This document shows positions 10,827 to 22,109 of a DNA stretch of 64,000 bases, in pieces. This DNA is from Medicago truncatula (taxonomy: Eukaryota; Streptophyta; Magnoliopsida; Fabales; Fabaceae). The notes beneath the pieces were generated by a model, which ran no database searches, was not told where the DNA came from, and saw only the letters and a program-made list of their open reading frames with translations. The position numbers were made by a program, and so were the translations under genes. Where the stretch lies: positions 43,361,832 through 43,425,831 of the forward strand of contig NC_053046.1 in NCBI RefSeq assembly GCF_003473485.1, written 5' to 3'. Every line of letters begins with the position of its first letter. Position 1 is the stretch's first letter.

Positions 10827-13800
10827 ATGGAGGGGTGGTTTTCAACGTCAAGTTCAGCTAATGACGATCAGCAACAGAAAGCAGGAGGTTCGTCTTCATC
10901 TTCTTTGCTTGCTGATTGGAATTCATACGCTTCTTCTCAACAGGATCAGGATCCTTCTAATTCCGCCATCAGCTTCGATCTTGAATCTGCTGTTAGATCT
11001 GCCAATAACACCGTCACCGGCACTTTCAGCGTGTAACCTCTTCAACTCAATTGCATTCTATATTCTCTTGAATTGGTATTTTTTTTTTTTGTATATCACG
11101 ATAACAGTATACAGTGTTGGGAGGAATTAGTGTTTTAAGCGTGTTCCAATTTGTCAAGTTAGTCCATGTATTTAACCGCTTACTATCAATAGGTTCTTTT
11201 AGTTTAATCACTTACTATCAATTTGATATATATTTAACCACTTACTACTATCAATTTGGTCCCTGACGTTAGAATCGAATTTGGTCTCTGACTTTTAGAA
11301 GGACTGATATGAGTCAGAGTCAGGGATGTTTTTGAAATATTCATAATATCAAGGATCTATTTGAGACCGGGATGTAGAATCAGGGACCAATTTGGTGGTT
11401 TACTCTTGTGATCTGATTCCAAATTAAGCTCACGTTTCCATTATATTTAGGTATTTCATTGATAAGATCACAAAAGCAATATGGACTAGCAAAATGCTGT
11501 GGAAGTTTGGTTTTTAAGACAATTGAATGAAATGAGAATGGGAGATTGTAAATGAGTCAGGGGCTGTTTGGATTGACTAATTTGAACTTATTTACTAGCA
11601 TATGCATTTGTGAGACAATTTGGGAGAGCTTATGGAAATAGCTTACAACATCTGACATGTCCATAAACTATTTTCAGCTTATTTCCTTGAGCTCTCTAGG
11701 ATAACTTGTGCAAACAACTTATAGCTTATATGAAAACCATTTGACTTTGTTTTATCTTTTGTTATAAAAATAGCTGACACATTATTACTTATGTGATAAG
11801 CGCTTAATTAACCAGTTTATCGAACACGGCCTTAATACTTCTATGGACCCTAATGTTAAGCTTTGGTTAGATCAGGGAGAGTCATTTCAGACAGGTATAG
11901 GAAGGTGGTTGGGAATGGGAGCTTTAACTATATTACGATGATTAGGCTTCACATATCTCTTGTTGTAAGTGTTGTTTACCAGTTTCTTAATTCTCCTTGA
12001 GATAGTCATTCATAGTTGTCAAACAAAGAAGCCCGTTAGCTGCTATTTCTTTGTTATGTTTCATTTTTTAGTCGTGGCAATCATGACCACTATTCGTGGC
12101 AGAAATCATACACTTCTCTTCTCTATTGTGACTATTAGGTCTCCAGAAACATTTTTTTGCCCCTGTCATATGCTTGTTGCGGATTGATTTTGGGAGAAAG
12201 TTGGGATTTTGTTCCTCTCTTTTTCAGATAAAAGAATTCAATCCTTTATTTCTCCCCACATGTTGATCAAACAACCTTAACATTAAAACTTGAGAGCTTC
12301 CTTCTTGCCAAGCTCACTATGGTCAAGTCTGGCAGTTTTGGGCCTCATTTTGGTGACTGTTCTTTACATGCTCTTTTTTCATTTATGATAATCTGCCCTG
12401 TTTTCCCTTTCGGCTCTTTTGAGTCTACAAGCTCGGTTATTTGCATTTAAGTTTTTTTTAATTTCTGATCTTTTTTTTGTTTTCTGGTTTTCCCAAATTA
12501 GTCTCAATTATTTTTTGGGTGTTTGTAGTTCAAACTCATTATTATTGGTCTTGCATGCGCTATTTTTGAGTTTATCACTTTGCAGTATTTATTTCCTTGA
12601 TTATTGTAATGTTTAGCTTAAGGCCGATGATTTTGTATTATTAGTTATGATATGCCTTGAATCTTAGCGTGTGTAGTATAATTTACTTAACTTTTATCTG
12701 AAATTTTGGTATAGCGGCCATCCTGCTGCAGCGTGTTTGGCGCCAGCCTCTACTTGCTACTACCTGGGACTTATAACTATGTAGTCAGTGTAATGTAGCA
12801 ATTCAAAGAGGCTAAAGGCTCTCCTGGAAAAGGATTGATCCTTGACAATAGAGGCTATACCGATTTTTTTACCCACATGGATGCAGATTGGGCTGACATC
12901 TCAAGTCATGTATAGGCCATTAACTTTAGGTTACTGTGTTTTTATTGGAGGTAATCATATTGGTTGGAAGAACAAGCAGAATATATATTGTTGATAGATT
13001 TAGTGTGCAGAATACTTAAGTTTTTCTTATGGCTAAAACAATTTATTTTTGAACTAAAATTCTGTTAGTAAGGACTATGAGTCTTATCTGTGATAATCAA
13101 GCTTCCTTATAGGCTTATACATTGCCTCTAATCCAGTTTTTCATTAGCAAACAAAGCATATTGAGATAAACTGTCAGTTTATCAATTAATCCCAATGATC
13201 AACTGGCAGATATGTTTACTAAGTTACTCTGGAGTTCAAGGACAACATACATATGTCATATATGCACTAGCATGAAGAGAACTTTGGAGATTCACCATGC
13301 TTCCATTTCTCATGCTTAGTTTTCAGTTGTATTTAACACACAACTAGTTAGTGATAAGTTTCAAGGAAAATTGAAACTATTTGTTTGTTCCCTTGGAAAT
13401 GCTTTAACTTATTTATTCCTTCTGTAAAACGCAGAATCCAATTTTCTTACTGCAAGTGTTGTTAGCCATTTATTTAAAATTATTCTTGAGATAGTCATTC
13501 ATTGCTGTAAATCAGTAGGGCAACATAGCGGTGTGATAATAGAGGAGTGAAGCAAAGAAGCCTGTTAGCTGCGTTGTATTTTTAAGTTGTGGCAATCATG
13601 ACCACTATTCATGGCAGAAACCATGCACTTCGCTGTTAAGACTTTTAGGTTTTCAGAAACCTTCTTTTGCCCCTGTCATATGCTTGTTTCTGACATATTT
13701 AGGGAGAAAGATGGGATTTTGTCCCTCCTTTATTCAGCTAAAAGAATGAAATAAATCCTTTATTTTTCGGTACATGTTCGATCGAAGAGCCTTCATGTTT

Positions 13801-15980
13801 AAACTTTAGACCTTCCTTCTTGCCAAGCCCACTACTCCCTGGTGTCATTGTGGTCAAGTGTGTCAGTTCCAGGCGTCATTTTGTCGACTTGTCTTCACAT
13901 TATTGCAGTTGTTGCATGTTCTATTTTTTGGTTTATTACTTGGCAGTATTTGTTTCCTTGATTATTGTAAATGTTTAGCTTATGAACAATGATTTTTTAT
14001 TATTAGTTATGATATGCCTTGAATTTTGAGCATTATGTGTATAGTATAAATCACTCAACCTATATCTATAATTTCTGTATAGAGTCCATCCTGCTGTGGT
14101 TTTCGGCTCAGTCATTGTAGTGTAGTAGTTCAAATATTGAGTTACACTAAAGGCTCTCCTAGAAGAGGATTGATCCATGCAATAAAAGTCATACTGATTT
14201 TGTTGCTTAAATGGATACTAAGTGGGCTGGAAGCTCTAGTGGTATCCAGACGGTCAACTTTAGGTTATTAAGAAGCAAAATATTGTTGAAAGATCTAGTG
14301 GATAGACAACAATATACCAAGTTATGACTCTTATCACACGTTTACCCATTACCCATATGGCTAAACCAATTTGTTTCTGAACTAAGATATTTTGAGTGAG
14401 GACTGAGGAGTATGAGTCTTATTTGGTATAATCAAGCTTCGTTATACATTGCCTCTGATCCAGTTTTTTTTTGTAGCAAATAAAGCATATATTGAGAGGT
14501 TGTCATTTTATCCAAAAAAGGTTTTATCTAGAAAGACGACGATATCATTTAATCCCAATGATCAATTGGTGTATATGTTCACTTAGTCACTCTGGATGGA
14601 CTCCAAGTTTAGCATACATGTCACAAGCTTGATGCATATGTCATACATGCATTGGCATGAAGAGAATTGTTGAGATTCACCATTCTTCCAATTTCCTATG
14701 CTTAGTTTTCAGCTGTATTTAACAGTCAGTTATTGATAAGTTTCAAGTAACACTGAAACCATTTTTTCTCTTGGAAATGCTTTAGCTTATCTATTATTCC
14801 TGTAAATTGTAGAATGCAATTTTCTTCAAGCAACACTGAAATCGTTTGTTTTTCCTGAAATTATGATTTCGAGTAATTAAACGGTTTTCTTTTAATAATT
14901 GTTAGTGTTTCTAAAAGTGTGAGAGATATACCTGGAAACTTCCAGTCTGCGACTAGCAGTGTTCCCTCTGGGAAAGCACTCCTGTATTTTGGTTTGTTTC
15001 TGGCGAGCGGAGTCTTCTTCATTTTCATTGCATTTACCTTGTTCCTGCCTGTGATGGTGGTTATGCCCCAAAAGTTTGCTCTATGCTTTACTCTTGGGTG
15101 TGGATTTATTATTGGATCATTTTTTGCTCTAAAAGGGCCAAAGAATCAACTTTCTCACATGTTTTCAAAGGAGGTAAGTTACCAAAATTTCATGTCTTGT
15201 TGTTTTCAAGTTTAAAAAATAGCTTCACATTTCATTACGTATACATGTTGCTTCAGTGTGTTCATTTGATTTTTTAGTATAATAGTCCCTATGATTTGAT
15301 TGCATGTTTTTTATGCCTTCTCCTGACTCTGACCTCCTTTATGAATATTTTTCAGAGGCTCCCATTCACACTGGGGTTTATACTCAGTATGTTTGGTACC
15401 ATTTACGTATCAATGGTGCGTCATAGCTACATTCTATCTGTTGTATTCTCCGTTGTACAGGTATCACTTTCATGGATCCTTAATAAGTTAGAATGTTTCT
15501 GTGTTGCTTCGTCTTTCCCTTCCCTTCCTATTAGCATTTGCTGTGGATTTGAATTATAGTGGCTGTATAGTAAAATCTTGAATTTAAATATAAATCAATC
15601 CTTTTATATGGCATAAACTTGATAAATTTGAGACTTCCTATTTCCACACTTGTAGTGGCTGGATTTATATGATGATAGGTGTTGGTTCCATTTCCATGAC
15701 AGGCGTTACATGATTTCAGCAACTATAGTGTGGAAATAGATCTTCCTTTAGATACTTTTGCATATACTACTTATTATGTTTCTTTTGGCTTGAAAAAAAA
15801 CTATTTATTCTGTTTCTATCCAAAGCTATCAATCTTGTATTGAAAATGATGTTTAGATTATACTTGCAGGTTCTCTCACTCGGATACTATGCTATATCAT
15901 ATTTTCCTGGTGGATCTGCTGGAATGAGATTTCTGACTTCTGCTTTAATGTCCAGAATAATGACTTGTTTTGGGAGGTGA
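10827..15980 (+). CDS. SFT2-like vesicle transport protein (229 aa, 4 exons)
   Basis: Membrane protein of the Got1/Sft2 family, which in yeast acts at the Golgi in fusion of endosome-derived vesicles with syntaxin SNAREs. Exons are 10827-11032, 14906-15173, 15356-15460 and 15870-15980; all junctions are GT-AG and in phase, giving 229 residues, typical for plant SFT2. A hydrophilic Ser/Gln-rich N-terminus (about 1-80) starting MEGWFSTSSS is followed by VRDIPGNFQ and four hydrophobic segments (from about GKALLYFGLFLASGVFFIF, ALCFTLGCGFIIGSFFAL, FTLGFILSMFGTIYVSMV and LSVVFSVVQVLSLGYYAIS). The tail reads YFPGGSAGMRFLTSALMSR and ends in CFGR. Intron 1 is 3.87 kb and carries a tandem duplication with Ty1/copia fossils. 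The predicted exon 1 donor is GTAACC; no alternative start is likely. Confidence 0.95.
11562..11832. mobile_element. Possible hAT-like MITE in SFT2 intron 1
   Basis: About 270 bp is bounded by ggggctgtttggat on the left and tatcgaacacggcc on the right; the right end inverted reads ggccgtgttcgata, an imperfect terminal inverted repeat. Inside are the words agcttat and ataagc typical of a dispersed plant repeat. A related copy, gccctgtttggataaac, begins at 58604. I see no clear target duplication, so superfamily assignment is weak. Confidence 0.4.
12785..13330 (+). mobile_element. Ty1/copia fossil, RNase H end of pol, copy 1
   Basis: Plus-strand translation shows recognisable pieces of the C-terminal part of copia pol: the RNase H words DADWAD and GYCVFIGG, then LICDNQASL, and the conserved NPNDQLADMFTKLL near the end. 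No LTRs, integrase or capsid region remain. It is a fragment with many breaks and is not functional. It lies in the first unit of the intron duplication, in sense with the host gene, and is old. Confidence 0.75.
14090..14710 (+). mobile_element. Ty1/copia fossil, RNase H end of pol, copy 2
   Basis: Second copy of the same fossil, in the second unit of the intron duplication. The order of copia landmarks is the same as in copy 1 (GLIHAIKVILILLL-like start, asset of DNQA region, and the terminal NPNDQL motif), but it is more decayed. It has no LTRs and multiple breaks. Its presence in both units shows that it was copied by the segmental duplication rather than by a second insertion. Confidence 0.65.
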
Positions 15981-16203
15981 TTTGGTTTTGGTTATTATTG
16001 TTATACATTTTATGGGGGGAGGGGTAAACTTTGTCTATAGATAGGTGAAACTTTGAACTGACCCAGAACAGGATAATGCTGAGTTGAAACATCATCTAAC
16101 ATGTCCTGAGATTTCAATGTTTGTTGCCACCTCTTAATGAGAAAATTGGTTGATCTCTTTGCCATAAGTTGTAATCTTTATTGCATGCGTATGGGTATGA
16201 ATA

Positions 16204-16479
16204 TCACTGTTTCACAATATTTTGTACCAAATAGAGTATCATTGGACAAGAGTGAATTGTTCAAATTCCACTATGCGATAGCGTAGTAGCACCCCAAAGT
16301 CACTATTTAACAACATTGATTCTAATTAATGAGATTAATTTCGTACTTGTTCATAAAAGTATTTGGAAGGCTTATTAAAATAATCCCAAAACAGTTTATT
16401 GAAATATCATGCAATATAAAATACTTATGTACCAGATAAGTTCAATAAGTTCTAAATAATCCTTGATGATATTTTCGTA
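16204..16479. repeat. Dispersed 276-bp repeat, copy 1
   Basis: The segment matches 48198-48472 over its whole length, at roughly 85% identity by eye. Both copies run from cac-t-tttcacaatatttt through tcatattggac-like words to a shared sharp right edge, ccttgatgatattttcgta. The 3' part, gtaccagataagttcaata, is identical in both. It lies between the SFT2-like stop and the PPR fragment. Words such as caaattccactatg also occur in looser relatives at 25.3 and 31.5 kb. This is a transposon-derived repeat of undetermined class. Confidence 0.75.
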
Positions 16480-16983
16480 AAACCATCCGGCCCTTTCTCC
16501 ACCATCTGAACTTTAAGCCGAGACACTTCCTTCAACAAACCACCTCTAACATGAGCAGATATCAACGAATCGTAAGTAATAACATTTGGAGAAAAGCCAT
16601 TACTTTCCATATCTTTAAGAACCTGCAAAGCCTCTTTGGGACGTCTAACCTTCGCAAAAACATCTAACAACGCATTATAAGTAACTCTATCAGGAACAAA
16701 ACCCGCAGACTTAATCCGGTCAAACACATTTACAGCTTCCTCATATAACGAACCTTGACGACAACAAGTGATAAGTGTATTATAAATATACAAATCCGGA
16801 ACAACTCCATTTGTTTTCATAGAATAAAAAATGGCAGTAACACGAGACCAAGGCATACCCATTTTGCCATAAACATTCAAAATGGAATTGTAAGTAACAA
16901 GAGTAGGGGTATAACCATCACGTTGCATTTTGTTGAACACAGAAACAACATCATTATAACGACCTTTACTAGCATAAGATTAA
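16452..16983 (-). pseudogene. Pentatricopeptide repeat protein, internal fragment
   Basis: The minus-strand open frame of about 177 codons encodes roughly five PPR motifs, including FNKMQRDGYTPTLVTYNSIL, VPDLYIYNTLITCCRQG, FVPDRVTYNALLDVFAK and FSPNVITYDSLIS. The phrase order matches the middle of large P-class PPR proteins of the At5g02860/At2g18940 type (organellar RNA binding, normally over 800 residues). Here the frame is closed by a stop just before YASKGRYNDVVSV, and homology ends abruptly at VEKGPDGF. The last residues and the stop come from the neighbouring dispersed repeat (16204-16479). With both ends missing, it is a gene fragment, perhaps moved by a transposon. An in-frame ATG exists at 16940, so a short protein could in principle be made. 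Confidence 0.8.
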
Positions 16984-18204
16984 TGGATTGTTATCCCAAT
17001 AAAACATTTAATTTAAGGATGACTCGGAAGTAATCAACATTTGTACTAGTGTACTGTACAAGAGTAGTTGCAGAAAGATAGACAATAATAAACACTTCAT
17101 TTGTAATTATATCAAACAAGGAACTTTAGATAAGATGGCTCCAAAATTAACGATAGAACCCATCTGCATCATCCATTATCATATAAGCTGCACAGAATTG
17201 CGTATACAACAAAATTCAGACATATTATGCAGATCATACAATTGAAATGCAGAATAGCAGAGTTTGTAGTTCATGGCCAAACAGGTTAATTATCCAGTGT
17301 TTGTAGAACAAGTCCAAATAAGGTTAAAAATAAAGGGTGGTGGATATCACACACAAAATGTTTTTGGAAAAGTTGTGCCACAATAAAGGAATATTTAAAA
17401 ATCTGTATACAAATTTGAAACAAAACCTATTTCTCTTAGGTTTTATTGTATGATTACAAATTCCTATAAAATTTTAAAAATAATAATAATAATTCCCCAC
17501 AGACCAAAAATAGATTTAGATTATTCTTAAGCCCCTTCAGATTTCAGAGATTTATAGATTGATTCCTAAAATTTCAATTTAGGTGTAAAACCCAACAACT
17601 ATAGTAAGACTGTGAAATGGATAATGTAATTTTTCATCGAAAATAATGCATTAAATCATAAGGGTGGCGAACTTCTTAATAAAGGAATATTTCACACCAT
17701 TTCCTTTTTTTATAGAGTATTAAAATATGTTAAGGGTGGCGAAAGTAACACATTAATTAGTAAAAATGAACATTGAGGAGAAAAGTAGGAAAAATAATTT
17801 TTTATTAAATATTTGTGTTTTTTTATCCTTGTGATACTCAGTGCTTCACCATATATATATATATATATATATTTGAACTGATGAGTGGGCCTTGGCAGTG
17901 AAACTTTGCATTTTATGGCACATAGAATTAACCAAGAACAGAAGTTATAAAGAAATCGTCACATTGTGAAGGGGCGAGCATGAACTTAGAGGGTATAGTG
18001 CCGTCAACATCTTTTACTTACAACCTAGTTCCGTCCCTGGTGATTAGATTTACCGAAGCTATGTGATTTATATGGAAAACATACGATATGCACTGCCTAC
18101 TCAAAAGAACGTTAATAATAATATTGTATTATAAACCACGACGTAAGTTTATCAATATATTAAGTAAGAAGCAATCTGCTGGGAAGAAAAAAAAAAAATG
18201 TTAC
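16984..18204. other. Intergenic DNA, no gene seen
   Basis: AT-rich sequence between two gene fragments. It contains a perfect (AT)11 microsatellite at 17851-17872 and two copies of the word aagggtggcgaa (about 17660 and 17736). I looked on the minus strand for further exons of the NUS1-like fragment and found none. Confidence 0.5.
17851..17872. repeat. (AT)11 microsatellite
   Basis: Uninterrupted dinucleotide repeat of 22 bp in intergenic DNA, likely polymorphic in length. Confidence 0.95.
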
Positions 18205-18560
18205 CTCTATGGATTTTGCATTCTTAATTGTGTGAAATATGGCCTCCTTTGACTTTTTCAACACTCCTATAATGTGGAGTTCAAAGAAAACATTATAATA
18301 CAACCCAGGTAAAAGAAAGTTTACCATCACTAATCATCCAAAGCTTTCATACCATTCATGTCATAGAGGCATACATTTTTTATACCAAGTGAGTCCAGCT
18401 ACTGCAGAAGTTGAACAACTTTTGAAGTCTGATGAGCATCTTCACTCTCTATGACAATGGCAAGGTACTGAAGCTTTGCATAGGAAGAGACTTGTATCTC
18501 TTAAATACTCCATAAGAGATGAAATAGCCTTCAAACAAATTAGCCATGACTAATACATGG
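18205..18560 (-). pseudogene. NUS1/LEW1-like (dehydrodolichyl diphosphate synthase subunit) fragment
   Basis: The minus strand carries two exons matching the NgBR/NUS1/LEW1 subunit of cis-prenyltransferase, which makes the dolichol carrier for glycosylation at the ER. The upstream exon (about 18560-18353) reads GVFKRYKSLP, then in another frame LQYLAIVIESEDAHQTSK and LDSLGIKNVCLYDMNG. The downstream exon (18266-18205) reads VLKKSKEAIFHTIKNAKSIE. Junctions still fit GT-AG in the correct phase. Two lesions are visible: a one-base loss after KSLP, which shifts frame before AKLQYL, and a TAG where family members have Trp in the QLLQWLDS motif. N-terminal and C-terminal exons are absent from the neighbourhood. 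It is a recent-looking genomic (intron-bearing) fragment, not a processed copy. Family recognition is from memory of LEW1-like sequence. Confidence 0.75.
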
Positions 18561-18986
18561 ATACTCCCAGTTGTTAACCACGTTAAAAAATGTGGTTAAT
18601 TCTGTAGAATAAATGATTAAATCAATTTACGACTAAAATTATGGTCAATTCAGTTTATCCAATTTAGTGAAAACTCATTTCAGTACAATCAAATCCAAGT
18701 ATCACATTGTGGAATCAAACAAAGTAGAAACCAAAACGAAAAATCATTCAGAAATACTGTTATGTATGAAATACACATGAATGTCTTGCCTCTAAAAAAA
18801 TGTTGGGCTAGAAACTAAATAAACTGCTCACTATTTGAGTACAACTCTTCTGGACCTTTTCTGTGTTTAATCAGGATTCGATAGATCATATCTAACCTTA
18901 CAATTCATACCAAAAGATTCAAATTATATGAATGGTAAGATGTGACATTAGATTCTACAATAAAATTTGAGGATGACTCTTTCCAT
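18561..18986. other. Intergenic DNA and probable 3' UTR of uL14m
   Basis: No gene is seen. The portion nearest 18987 should contain the 3' UTR and polyadenylation signals of the minus-strand ribosomal protein gene. Confidence 0.5.
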
Positions 18987-21932
18987 CTATGCAATATGCC
19001 CAGCTAAGGTAAGGATCTTGACATGCTTCTTCTGCCTCAACTCATGAGGAACTGGTCCGAAAACTCTGGTCCCAATAGGCTGCCCTTGTTTGTCAACAAG
19101 CACGACAGCATTGTCGTCAAACTTGACCTCACTGCCATCACACCTCCCCTTTGGCATTGCTGCGCGAACAACTACGGCAAATACAACTGCTCCCTTCTTC
19201 ACTTTTCCATTAGGATGTGCTTCCTTCACTGATGCTTGTATCATATCACCTAATCTTGCTCCTTTCTTCCCTGCCAACGCGCGTATGCACATCACCTTTT
19301 TAGCCCCAGAATTGTCCACAACCTTCAGAACAGTCCTCATCTGTATGAAGGTTCGTTGTTGCTGCAAAAAGGAAGACATTGTTTTCTTCAGGAAGGAATC
19401 ATAACAGTGTGTGTAAGAACTAAGCATGGATTTGTGACTCATTTTAAGAAGACATGTATCTTTGCATTGCATGGAAAAATTACTGTTGTTTTCTACAATC
19501 TAGGTTTAAGATTACCAATACTGTGTTTGGCAAGCATAAGAAAATAATGTTAAGGAAATTATAATAATTGAAACATGATCCTGCAACTGATTCCTACATG
19601 TACCTGAGAAAAATAACTGTTGCATGTCATCTCATGTGACGTGGTAAATAGACCAGGGGAACTGTTGCTTAATCCACCGAACAGAGAACGGCCCACTAGT
19701 TTGGTTTTTCAACACATGAAACAAAAAACTAACAAGTTAATAAAAATATTTATTAAGTGGATAAAGCATCACCTTATCAACATAAAAATTCTTGAGCTCG
19801 CGTTTGACTTGTAAATAGGGGGAGGGAAGGATTAGTGGCACAAGTGCAAACTGCCAAGATAGAGTTATGCAGCTTAATATATGAAATTTCAGAGTGGTTG
19901 CAAAATGTAGTGGTTTCAATTTATTGCAAAAGCAACAGTTTGCAAATGGTCCATGTTTTAGGGAGCAAAATGACCATATAATAATGAAACTACAACATGG
20001 TTGTAGTAAACTAACAAATTGGACATCACCACCAAAAGGATAGAATCAATGATTTGCAAGACATAGAAAACAGTTATTCTCTTACAATTAATATTTGACT
20101 TTGGGGAAGCTCGCATTTTAACTTCTGATGAAAAGGCATTTTTTTTAATGGTCTTGGAAAGCTGGATTGATTCATATCTATTATCTATTTCCGGAAGAAG
20201 CCAAGCTACAAACCAGCTCCATATAAAGACAGTGCTGTAGAGAGTTGAGGCATCTCCAAAATATAAGCAAAAGGTGCTGAATCGCGTAAATTATGCGTCT
20301 TTTGTTATTTTCTTTGCACTATGTTTGTGTGTGTTCCAATTATTGATCCTTTGTTAGTGTGATTTTTCTCAACACACACAAACCCAAGAACACAGAAATA
20401 TTGTATAATTGTATAAAGTTCTGAACAAAATATAGAAGCTTGTGAGTATCATCATTCTTGGAATTTTCCCAAAATTTGTTACTTCTTGGAAAGGGTATGT
20501 GAGTGTGCACTTATGAAAAAGCAACATTTTGTGGGGTTATTGGACTTGTTCTAGATAATAGGTATCTTGATATTGTATCTGATTGCTAGTGAAAGTTTAT
20601 AAAAGTGGAATATAGGCCTTGACACTTGACTTTCATGGTCCCTAAGTTTTCTCCGTAAGCTCAAATCACACAATGTATACAATTATCCAAGAGATATACT
20701 TCAAAGAGAACAGGGCTGGCAGACATGGAGTACATTGTAAGAAAAAGAAACGGGAATGTAGAATACAATTGCACATAATGCATAACAATATCAAGGTAGC
20801 TCAGTTCAGTCTCCTCGACAAAGCTAATGGTAGTAAAATGAAGGAGCAACCCGGCTGCTAACCTAGAAGAAATTTAACTTATGGACGGCAACATCTGGTC
20901 GTGTTCCCGCCCCAATTTCAGTGAAAACAAAACTTAAAAGAATACTTGGAGATGCCAGAAATAGGCACTTTTGCATAGGTAGTAACTAAGAAAATTCAAT
21001 GCTAAACAGTCACCTAAAAGGAGATAAACTGCATTATCTATGATACATGGGTACTTCTATAAGGTTACAGCCTACAGCACCTTTACAAGTTCCCATTGTG
21101 TACACATGGGGATGCAGTAGACGTACTACGGTAATTTTTCTAAAATTTTTGCTACAGAATACATTGCAATGCAGTGTAGTTTCCAAAGCAATGAATCAAT
21201 ATTGCTCAAGTACAAGCCAGTGAATGCAAATCTAAATATTTTGGTACTATAAGAAACATACTAGTTATTTATTTTGAACATGAAAGGCAAACATCAGATT
21301 CTTAAAGAAAAACAAGACTGAATTCAATGGCCTACAGTCAGATCCTGTGTCCTACGCCTCTTATGCCTCCTAGCATATAGTCTAATAATATTGGACCTTG
21401 GGCGATCACCAAATTCACTAGTAATAATGTGATACTGGCATCAAGTGCAACCCAAATTGTGGTTGTATCGTAGTTTCAACTTTTCAGAATCCCTGTAAGA
21501 TTTGGAACTCAAGACACAGAGATCACCAGAAATATCAATACTGAAATAAAATTTCTCCAATTTTCAACATGCAAAAGAAAACTCTACAAATAACTTCCAG
21601 ACAATAAGTGAAAACTCACAGCACATTAAAAAAATCTTACTGATACGTTAAATCAGTGCAGTCAGACATCAATCTAATAAATATGTGGTGAAAGTCATAT
21701 CAAGAGCTTGAAAGTGGTAAATTTAGCTAGTCTCTTAGGAAAAACATAATTGTAACAAAATGGGCTTTAAAGTTCCATTGAACTACAAAAACTAATGTAA
21801 CATCAGATTTTGATCAAATAAATCTCTTTTCTTTTTTTATTGATAAATAATTTCAGTTGTAAAAATGGAACACAAGAAGCAAACATAAAACAACATACCA
21901 CGAGAACATCTGGAAGCAAAGGTTGCAGCCAT
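18987..21932 (-). CDS. HLL: Mitochondrial ribosomal protein uL14m, HUELLENLOS type (166 aa)
   Basis: Large-subunit protein of the mitochondrial ribosome; the Arabidopsis homologue HUELLENLOS is needed for ovule development. Coding exons are 21932-21899 (MAATFASRCSR), 19695-19604 (VGRSLFGGLSNSSPG through NSYFSQ) and 19361-18987 (QQRTFIQMRTVLKVVDNSGA to the stop). Splice phases agree and the joined frame gives 166 residues. The N-terminal 45 residues are Arg/Ser-rich with no acidic run early on, as expected of a mitochondrial presequence. The uL14 domain covers the remainder with KKGARLGDMI, GAVVFAVVVRAA, DDNAVVLVD and GTRVFGPVPHELR. A 28-base leader exon part (21960-21933) follows an AG acceptor, and a pyrimidine-rich exon ending at 23267 with a GT donor is a plausible 5' UTR exon. 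The start-codon exon lies between two near-identical 400-bp repeats. The HLL versus HLL-paralogue (HLP) distinction is uncertain. Confidence 0.93.
21420..21820. repeat. 400-bp direct repeat, copy A (uL14m intron 1)
   Basis: Matches 22110-22511 almost perfectly; I count only about eight substitutions and one A-run length difference, about 98% identity. The shared block starts agtaataatgtgatactgg and ends gattttgatcaaata. Copies are in direct orientation about 690 bp apart. The unit has no terminal repeats, A-tail or coding potential that I can see, so a local duplication is more likely than transposition. Confidence 0.92.
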
Positions 21933-22109
21933 CTTCAAAAGTTGCAATCTTTTATATTCCCTAAAAAAAATGAAGAGCCAAAGGACATGAGATTTTAATA
22001 GGCACAAATGAAGAATACCAAAAAGGGAAATGCTTCTTCAAAATGCAAATAGTTTGAGAGAATTTCCAAAATATATGTTTGCAAAATTAATATATTTATA
22101 ACAGTGGAA

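Larger units (their letters stand above)
11955..14825 (+). repeat. Tandem duplication (about 1.4-1.5 kb units) in SFT2 intron 1
   Basis: Two diverged copies of one segment lie head to tail, about 11955-13450 and 13451-14825. Shared landmarks occur in the same order: cttgagatagtcattcat (11997 and 13483), gtggcaatcatgaccacta (about 12075 and 13588), tttgcccctgtcatatgctt (about 12157 and 13667), aaaggctctcctggaaaagg-like words (about 12813 and 14148), and ggaaatgcttta near each end (about 13395 and 14774). Each unit contains the same Ty1/copia fossil, so the element was present before the duplication. Divergence with small indels suggests an old event. Confidence 0.8.

Noticed and set aside
20100-21410. 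Possible small exons on the minus strand (for example TEIGAGTRPDVAVHK near 20930)
   Set aside because: They lie in uL14m intron 1, are short, and match nothing I recognise; the uL14m exons are fully accounted for without them.
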